A stretch of DNA of 64,000 bases. It comes from Bradyrhizobium_A sp052115025 (lineage in GTDB: Bacteria > Pseudomonadota > Alphaproteobacteria > Rhizobiales > Xanthobacteraceae). Positions within the stretch are counted from its first letter, which is position 1; every line of letters starts with the position of its first letter. Both the position numbers and the translations under genes were made by a program. Shown piece by piece: positions 59,016 to 64,000 of the stretch. The stretch lies in contig NZ_JBFRFW010000002.1 in assembly GCF_052115025.1 (NCBI RefSeq), positions 513,009-577,008 of the forward strand, written 5' to 3'. Below the pieces are notes generated by a model. That model made no database searches, was not told the DNA's origin, and was given only the letters and a program-made list of their open reading frames with translations.

Positions 59016-59530
59016 GGCCCGATTCTCCGGCGGCGAAGCCAGGCGGCATGCTGCGCGGACGTGTAGGTGCGCGGCGTCTCGCCGACGCTCAGCCGGTTGT
59101 GGACATGCCGCCAATGCTCCGGCGCCGCGTCCGCCGGATCGAGACCGAGCGCCTCTACCGCGTCGATGGCTTGCAGCGCCCGTTCGACCTTGGGCCAGCC
59201 GTCGAGGCGCAGCAGTATGTCGCCGCCGGGCCGCACGAAGGGCAGCGTCTGGAACGGCTCGCCGCGGCCGACCGCCCGCACGATGTCGATACGCGAGATG
59301 ATCGTTCCGAAATCGTTGGAGGCCCAGCGGACGAAGGCGAAGATGATGTCCGGCGCGAAGCCGACGATGCTGCGGCGGCGGTCGAGGATCTGCTCGTAGC
59401 TCTTGCGGCCGAATCTGATCCAATTCTCGATTTTCCTTTGGCTCCGGGTCAGTTCGACGAAGGTGGTGAAGGACGCGGGACCGGCCGGCAGCGGACGGCC
59501 GCGCATGCGGCGCGCCGCATTGCCGGTCAT
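59012..59530 (-). CDS. DUF2840 domain-containing protein
   Basis: The 172-residue protein is the DUF2840 type: TTFVELTRSQRKIENWIRFG, then RKSYEQILDRRRSIVGFAPD, then IIFAFVRWASNDFGTIISRI, then PFVRPGGDILLRLDGWPKVE. It is a conserved ICE-core gene between the ribbon-helix-helix gene and traF, without known activity. It overlaps both neighbours by four bases. Confidence 0.9.
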   Translation of the reverse strand: MTGNAARRMRGRPLPAGPASFTTFVELTRSQRKIENWIRFGRKSYEQILDRRRSIVGFAPDIIFAFVRWASNDFGTIISRIDIVRAVGRGEPFQTLPFVRPGGDILLRLDGWPKVERALQAIDAVEALGLDPADAAPEHWRHVHNRLSVGETPRTYTSAQHAAWLRRRRIGP

Positions 59531-59781
59531 GGGGTGTCTCCCTCAGTGGATGCGAATTCGCGTGCGAGCAGCGCGCGCAGCATGTCGGCGACTGTCTCCC
59601 CGCGCCGGAAGGCCGCGACCTTGATGCGGCCGCGCAGCTCGGGCGTGACATCGATCGTCAGCCGCGCGGTGAAGGTTGCGGCGTCGTTTGTGCGCTGGGC
59701 CTGCGCGTCGGCTGCCTTGATCCAGCTCTCGGCGTCGCCCGGACGGGAGGCGAAGCCGCGCTTGCCGGTGCGCCCGGTCAT
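59527..59781 (-). CDS. Ribbon-helix-helix protein, ParA partner
   Basis: The 84-residue protein has a disordered N-terminus and a C-terminal ribbon-helix-helix: FTARLTIDVTPELRGRIKVA followed by AFRRGETVADMLRALLAREF. It directly follows parA with a four-base overlap, so it is probably the DNA-binding partner of ParA in segregation, like small RHH partition proteins. Confidence 0.78.
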   Translation of the reverse strand: MTGRTGKRGFASRPGDAESWIKAADAQAQRTNDAATFTARLTIDVTPELRGRIKVAAFRRGETVADMLRALLAREFASTEGDTP

Positions 59782-60431
59782 GGCGCGATCCTCGCGACGC
59801 GGAGCCGATCGATCTCGGCTGCCAGCGCGGCGATCTCGCGTGCGGCCGAGCTGTCATCATCGATCTCGCAGGCCAGCCGCCCGGACTGCGCGGCGTCGGC
59901 AAAGACGACACGCTGGCCAATGGTGGTGGCGAGCACCGGCGGGTCGTGATCAACCAGCGTCTCAGCAGTCTCGCGGGCAATCACGGTGCGCGCCGCGCAG
60001 CGGTTCAGCACGAAGCGCGCGGCGAGCTGCGGCCGGTAGATGCGCGCTTCGCTGAGAAGCGCCAGCATCTCGGCCGACGCCCAGCCATCGAACGGCGACG
60101 GCTGCACCGGGATCAGCACCAGGTCGGCGGCGAGCAGCGCCGAGCGCATGAGGCTGGCGATACGTGGCGGACCGTCGATGACAACATGATCGGCGTCACG
60201 CGCCAGCTCGGGGGCTTCGCGATGCAGCGTGTCGCGCGCCAGGCCGACGACGCCGAACAGGCGCGGCAGGCCCTCGCGGCTTCGTTGCTGCGACCAGTCG
60301 AGCGCCGAGCCTTGCGGATCGGCGTCGATCAAGGTGACACGGTGTCTCCTGGTGGCCCATGCACCGGCGAGATGCAGCGCGAGCGTGGTCTTGCCGACAC
60401 CGCCTTTTTGATTGAGGAGCGCGACGATCAT
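59778..60431 (-). CDS. parA: ParA-type partition ATPase
   Basis: The 217-residue ATPase has a deviant Walker A (IVALLNQKGGVGKTTLALHL), then TLIDADPQGSALDWSQQRS, and HVVIDGPPRIASLMRSALLA as Walker A'/B region. Its short length fits ParA proteins without an N-terminal helix-turn-helix. In ICEs it helps keep the circular excised form during division. It overlaps repA by four bases. Confidence 0.95.
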   Translation of the reverse strand: MIVALLNQKGGVGKTTLALHLAGAWATRRHRVTLIDADPQGSALDWSQQRSREGLPRLFGVVGLARDTLHREAPELARDADHVVIDGPPRIASLMRSALLAADLVLIPVQPSPFDGWASAEMLALLSEARIYRPQLAARFVLNRCAARTVIARETAETLVDHDPPVLATTIGQRVVFADAAQSGRLACEIDDDSSAAREIAALAAEIDRLRVARIAP

Positions 60432-61456
60432 GGTGCACTCCGGCGGGTAGCACAGGCACCATGCCTCGCATGTGCGCGCGTCAAAGAAGAAGAGTTAGAA
60501 TCTTTGTTAGATTCTTCTATAGAGTGCGTCGCGCGATTTGCGCCTGATGTACCGATAGTGCGTGCGCCTGATGTACCGATGCCATTCACATGGTTTTCAA
60601 CAGGCACTGTGGATGGATTTTCGGGAAGGAAACGCAGCAGTTCGCGGCCGTTCTCTCGCTCGATCTGGAGGCGATAACCCGGCAGCGGCTGACGCGCCGC
60701 GATGCGGCGCAGGTCGAGTGCGAAATCGGAGATGCGCGCGAGACTGCCGGACTTGACGTGGAGATGAGCAATCTCGAACAGCCAGCCGTGGCGCTGGCGG
60801 CCGGCATGCTTGCGCGCGACGCGATAGAGCCAGCGTTCGATGCCGCCGGTCAGCCGGAAATAAGCCGGGTCGATGGTGAGCACCAGCGAGCGGTCGACGA
60901 CGCCGTTGTAGAACCATTCGGGCAGCACGAACTCCATGCCCTCGACGCGGCCGGCATGCGTCGTCATCTCCTCCCATTCGTTGATCCAGGAGAACTGCCG
61001 GCGGCGCCAATGCGCGCCGTTGCGGATCGTGGTGGCGATGACGGTCGATTGCAGGCGCGCGAGCGCGGCCTTCAGCAATAGATATTGGCGGTTGCCGGTC
61101 GGGCGGCCGATGCCGCGCAGAAGCTGGTAAGGCGTGAAGCGGAAGAAGCGTGATGTGGTGAGGCCGCGGTTCTCGGCCTCGACAATCTGCGAGGCGGCCC
61201 AGATCAGCACGTCGGCGTCCCAGATTGTCGCCATGCCGTGCTCGGGCATGGCGAACACCTGCACCTCGACATCAGCGGCCTGGTAGAAGATCGGTCGGGT
61301 GCGTGGCGTTTTCGCCAACGAGAAGAATGGCCGCTCCATCAGATCGCGCTGGTCGCGGGGCGATGCGTCGCCGCCGATCACCACGAAGGGATTGAGGTTG
61401 GTCCGTTCGCTGGCCTTGCGCTGACGCCCGCGTCGATGGTCATCGTCGCGCAGCAT
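60428..61456 (-). CDS. RepA-type plasmid replication initiator
   Basis: The 342-residue protein belongs to the replication initiator protein A group: MERPFFSLAKTPRTRPIFYQ, then GMATIWDADVLIWAASQIVE, then FRFTPYQLLRGIGRPTGNRQ, then LLLKAALARLQSTVIATTIR, then LVLTIDPAYFRLTGGIERWL and YRVARKHAGRQRHGWLFEIA. It probably starts replication of the excised circle. Its start directly follows the RdfS-like stop, so the order rdfS-repA-parA is one transcript. Confidence 0.92.
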   Translation of the reverse strand: MLRDDDHRRGRQRKASERTNLNPFVVIGGDASPRDQRDLMERPFFSLAKTPRTRPIFYQAADVEVQVFAMPEHGMATIWDADVLIWAASQIVEAENRGLTTSRFFRFTPYQLLRGIGRPTGNRQYLLLKAALARLQSTVIATTIRNGAHWRRRQFSWINEWEEMTTHAGRVEGMEFVLPEWFYNGVVDRSLVLTIDPAYFRLTGGIERWLYRVARKHAGRQRHGWLFEIAHLHVKSGSLARISDFALDLRRIAARQPLPGYRLQIERENGRELLRFLPENPSTVPVENHVNGIGTSGARTIGTSGANRATHSIEESNKDSNSSSLTRAHARHGACATRRSAP

Positions 61457-61726
61457 TCAGTGTTCGCCCCGCTCAGCCGGCGTTAAACGGCGCGCCGGAA
61501 ACACGCGGCCGACATCCTTGTCGCGCGTCGATTTGCGGGCGCCTATCGCGGACCAGGCTTGCAGATCCTCGACAGCGTAGACGACGCGGCCTCCGATCTT
61601 GCGATAGATCGGACCGGTCCCGTAGGTGCGATGCTTCTCCAGCGTGCGCAGCGAGATTCCGAGAAAGCGCGCGGCATCGGGCGTGCGCAACAGGCGTGGC
61701 GGCAGGTCCGCCTTCAGGTCGGCCAT
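61457..61726 (-). CDS. RdfS-like (AlpA/MerR-type) recombination directionality factor
   Basis: The 89-residue protein has an excisionase-like winged helix: RLLRTPDAARFLGISLRTLE with the recognition helix, then KHRTYGTGPIYRKIGGRVVY, then AVEDLQAWSAIGARKSTR. In ICEMlSym the protein RdfS at this place is required for excision and is activated by FseA. Here it is downstream of the FseA-like gene (154-base gap) and upstream of repA-parA, the same order. It may work with the serine recombinase or with an integrase outside the window. Confidence 0.85.
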   Translation of the reverse strand: MADLKADLPPRLLRTPDAARFLGISLRTLEKHRTYGTGPIYRKIGGRVVYAVEDLQAWSAIGARKSTRDKDVGRVFPARRLTPAERGEH

Positions 61727-61880
61727 GAGATCACCTCTGGTTCGTCATGCGTGGGGCTGCCGGCGGCGACAGCGTGCGATGGCGAACCATGGCGAAGGAT
61801 CGGCGGCGCGGAGCGTGCCGCATTTGCGCTTATGCGCTGGCGGCACCCCTTTGTAAGACACGCTATGCGGCGGCGTCTGC

Positions 61881-62667
61881 CTATCGGCGGCGCGGCTTGA
61901 TCGGATAATGGAGCAGCAGCCGGTATCCCCCCTTCATCATGCTCAGGCTGTGGGCCACGAGGCGGCGGGCCTGGTTCTTGCGTGGGTCGTTCTCCCAATC
62001 CTCCTTCGTGCCGCGAAAGCCGAGGAGGACTTCGGCGATGGTGCGGTAGCTCTCGCCGCGCTGACGCGCATCGAGCGCTCGCAGGGAGAGGATGTGGAAC
62101 CGCCGAAGCTGGATCGGCATCGCGCGGAAGTCCGGGCCTGGCGCACGGCCATTGAGCGCGCGCCAGAGCCGTCGCGCAGCGTGCACGCGCAGTTCGAGAA
62201 GCGCGTCCAGCGGCAAGACAACAGCGTAGAACGTCGCCCCGTCGGAAGGGGCCTCGACGAGCCAGAACTGATGCGTGACGCCATCGGCCTGCCAGACGCC
62301 GTGCCAGCCGTCATCGGCCCGGCGCAGATCGAGGCCATCGAGCTGCGTCAGCGGAATCGGCACGATCGCTTGCGCAACGATCGGTCGCGGCGCTGTGGTG
62401 AGGTGAACAGCCTGCGGTTGCAGGCTTGGAATCCAGAACAGGGATTGCCGATCGGGCGGCGTCTCGGGATCACACGGGAAATCGCAACCCCCAGCGTTTC
62501 GAAAACGCCGCCAGCGACCGCGCGGACGGGTTCCCGAGACGCCCGATCTTCTGGAAGTCTCGATGATAATTATCATCGCGGCGGAGATATTCCCAAGCGA
62601 AGCCGGCGGCGGGAATGGTCTCGGCATGCTGATACGCCGCCGGCGAACGCCAATCGATGCTGAGCAT
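61881..62667 (-). CDS. FseA-like excision activator, DUF6499 + DUF2285 joined by +1 frameshift
   Basis: Two frames encode one protein. Frame A, from ATG 62667, is the DUF6499 part (MLSIDWRSPAAYQHAETIPA, then SLAAFSKRWGLRFP) and stops at 62470. Frame B carries the DUF2285 part (CDPETPPDRQSLFWIPS, then RRFHILSLRALDARQRGESY, then KNQARRLVAHSLSMMKGGYR) to 61881, with no good start of its own. Reading CGA TTT CCC, skipping G, then TGT GAT CCC gives RWGLRFPCDPE and joins both. CCC followed by G then a near stop (GTG TGA) is a classic +1 slip site at 62478-62476. FseA of ICEMlSym is made this way. It should activate rdfS. Confidence 0.85.
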
Positions 62668-62699
62668 AACATCACCTCTCATTGACCGGGTCATGCAAA

Positions 62700-62978
62700 G
62701 CCAACACCCGGACAGAGAGTTTCAGCGACCAGGCAGCGTTTTTGCAGCCGCCAAAGGCGGATATGTTGATCGTGCGTAGCGATCGATATTGGTTATTTTC
62801 TTCTTAACATCGCATGCGTGTCTTTGCGAGCCGGGCGAAGCCCGGCGAGCGGCGGCCGTGCCATGGGCGCGGCCGCGCCGCCGATCCGCAAAGCCGGATC
62901 GGCGGAAAAAAGCCAGATACGGACATCCTGAAAGACGCTGAGCCGTAGAGCCGGAAACCCGGCTCCACGGCTCGGCAT
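62700..62978. other. Hairpin-dense intergenic region of the ICE
   Basis: Between fseA and the DUF932 gene there are several GC-rich inverted repeats: GCCGGGC-GAA-GCCCGGC near 62830, GCGGCCG/CGGCCGC near 62850-62875, CCGATCC/GGATCGG near 62880-62905, and GAGCCGG/CCGGCTC near 62950-62970. An AT-rich segment (TTATTTTCTTCTTAAC) lies at 62792-62808. It may terminate the DUF932 transcript, or be a replication start for RepA. A 61-codon frame here (62793-62978) only traces these repeats. Confidence 0.5.
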
Positions 62979-63821
62979 CTATGCGGTCTTCAAGCGCTGC
63001 ATCCCCTCGGCGAGCGTCCAGAGCGCGCGATTGAGGCTGACATTCTGATCGATGCCATTGATGGCGCGTGTCTGGCTGCGGCGAATGCGCCCCTCGGCGT
63101 TGCGCTTGCGGCCATGCACTCCGCCGCGAATGACGTTTTCCTGAATGACGTTGAACGTGGTCCAGAGGCTTTGCCCGACATCCTCACGACGGCGCGGCGC
63201 GATGATCTGGTCAGGCTGAAGCGGGCTTTCATCCTCGCCATAGCGAGCCACAAGGCTTGCCTCGGCAAAAACGCGCTGCTCGTCCTGCGACAGGCGGGTT
63301 TCCTTCATTGTCTGGCTCGCGTCGATCAGGCGCGGGAAATCCTCCGCGACGGTGTAAACGCCTTCGATGATGTCGTGCTGAATATTGCCCTTGTGTGGCA
63401 CGCGGACTTCCTCGAAGCGCTCGCCCGCGATCATGCTGTTGGTGCAGACGAAACGGAGCATGCCCGCAAACATCTGATAGGCTGAGGTCCCGTCATGACT
63501 GTTGACGATGATAACTTCGGCGGCCTCGGGCTTGCCGATGCCCTCGTCACGGCGAAGGCGTAGCATGTGCTTGGCGTGGCCGTGGCGGCTGCCGTCGCGC
63601 GGCACGGACTGGACGGCGAAGAACGGAAACCAACCTTCGCGACGCAATCCCTCCACGATGTCGATGGTGGGGACATAGATATAGCGTTCCGAACGGCTGT
63701 CATGCGCCTCGCGCGCGAAGATGGACGGGACATGCCGGTAAAGCTCCTCATTGTCGAGCGGCTCGCGTCCGCTGATCTGGTGGGCGTTGCGGCCGAAACG
63801 GGTTGCAAGCTGGTGATACAT
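62979..63821 (-). CDS. DUF932 domain-containing protein
   Basis: The 280-residue protein is of the DUF932 (phage/plasmid-like LGT_TIGR03299-related) type: SERYIYVPTIDIVEGLRREG, then WFPFFAVQSVPRDGSRHGHA, then KHMLRLRRDE, then AEVIIVNSHDGTSAYQMFAG, then MLRFVCTNSMIAGERFEEVR, then HDIIEGVYTVAEDFPRLIDA. These proteins are common on plasmids, phages and ICEs with unknown function. AAGGAAAGGAA precedes ATG 63821. Confidence 0.92.
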   Translation of the reverse strand: MYHQLATRFGRNAHQISGREPLDNEELYRHVPSIFAREAHDSRSERYIYVPTIDIVEGLRREGWFPFFAVQSVPRDGSRHGHAKHMLRLRRDEGIGKPEAAEVIIVNSHDGTSAYQMFAGMLRFVCTNSMIAGERFEEVRVPHKGNIQHDIIEGVYTVAEDFPRLIDASQTMKETRLSQDEQRVFAEASLVARYGEDESPLQPDQIIAPRRREDVGQSLWTTFNVIQENVIRGGVHGRKRNAEGRIRRSQTRAINGIDQNVSLNRALWTLAEGMQRLKTA

Positions 63822-64000
63822 AGCCGGTTCCTTTCCTTGGGCGTGGGTTGGAGCGCAGCGCTGCGCTGCAACCCTGGCCGTCGCCGAGACCGGGTGTGCA
63901 AACGGAGGGGTGGCTTCGCGGGGAACCGGCTGCAGGGAGCGCAGCGACCGAAGCTGGGCGGAAGCCCACTCCGAAGTGCGCCGAGGGCTGGCCCTAAGCA

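Larger units (their letters stand above)
37044..64000. mobile_element. Element 3: ICE with trb mating apparatus (ICEMlSym-like), right end not in window
   Basis: From the 45-nt repeat to the window end, genes form a full conjugation set: trbB-C-D-E-J-K-L-F-G-I, traG, a VirD2-like relaxase, traF and lytic transglycosylase. They are joined by maintenance genes (parA, repA, DUF736, DUF2840, DUF932) and regulators (QseC/QseM-like, RdfS-like and FseA-like). This gene set is that of alphaproteobacterial ICEs such as ICEMlSym. The quorum-sensing genes traR/traI are not in the window. Its right attachment site lies beyond 64000. Confidence 0.88.

Noticed and set aside
61881..62675. DUF2285 frame as an independent gene from 62675
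   Set aside because: Its first 60 codons are the shadow of the DUF6499 part and there is no ribosome binding site; the protein makes sense only when joined by the +1 shift.
62793..62978. 61-codon minus-strand frame between fseA and the DUF932 gene
   Set aside because: It reads through a series of GC inverted repeats; the sequence is explained by the hairpins and no start signal supports it.
1..64000. CRISPR array or rRNA genes
   Set aside because: No regularly spaced short direct repeats and no rRNA-like sequence were seen.

Overview
The window is high-GC alphaproteobacterial DNA. The protein families, the GC-rich codon use and two intergenic repeat types suggest the Bradyrhizobium/Rhodopseudomonas/Afipia group; this is inferred from sequence style, not from a database match. 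It has an ordinary chromosomal part (1 to about 11.2 kb) followed by three mobile elements stacked at one tRNA-Arg(CCG) locus.

Chromosomal part: the 3' end of an EAL-domain gene, a metallo-beta-lactamase-fold hydrolase, a secreted tannase/feruloyl-esterase-like protein, a DHA2-type drug exporter, a class III nucleotide cyclase next to an epoxide-hydrolase-like gene, a YccF protein and an amidase. Two intergenic repeats lie at about 8.1 and 8.8 kb.

Element 1 (11311-20398) lies between two identical 77-nt tRNA-Arg copies. It has a tyrosine recombinase, a divergent pair that looks like anti-phage defence (an HNH-plus-ATPase protein and a Mrr-like nuclease fused to a STAND NTPase), a small possible DNA-binding protein and an SF2-helicase-like protein. 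Its genes are visibly less GC-rich than the flanks.

Element 2 (20399-37043) ends in a 45-nt copy of the tRNA 3' half, next to its own tyrosine recombinase. It is a metal/redox stress island built around an ECF sigma factor (SigF type), its NrsF membrane anti-sigma factor, and a bufferin-type RiPP operon (DUF2282 precursor, DUF692, DUF2063, DoxX). Also present are a VKOR/radical SAM/methyltransferase operon, CcdA, thioredoxin and TlpA-like proteins, a peroxiredoxin, an AhpD-like protein, and a peptide with repeated Asn-Pro-Cys. Seven promoter-like sites of the form GTAACC-N15/16-CGAAC or CGAACT precede its transcription units, so the island probably behaves as one SigF regulon.

Element 3 (37044 to beyond the window end) is an integrative and conjugative element. 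It has a large serine recombinase whose last codons lie in the tRNA-derived repeat, a full trb mating-pair operon, TraG, a VirD2-like relaxase, TraF, ParA and RepA. Its regulators match those described for ICEMlSym of Mesorhizobium: a DUF2285 antiactivator (QseM-like) divergent from an XRE regulator (QseC-like), an RdfS-like excisionase, and an FseA-like activator split over two frames that needs a +1 ribosomal frameshift. A candidate oriT lies beside the relaxase gene.
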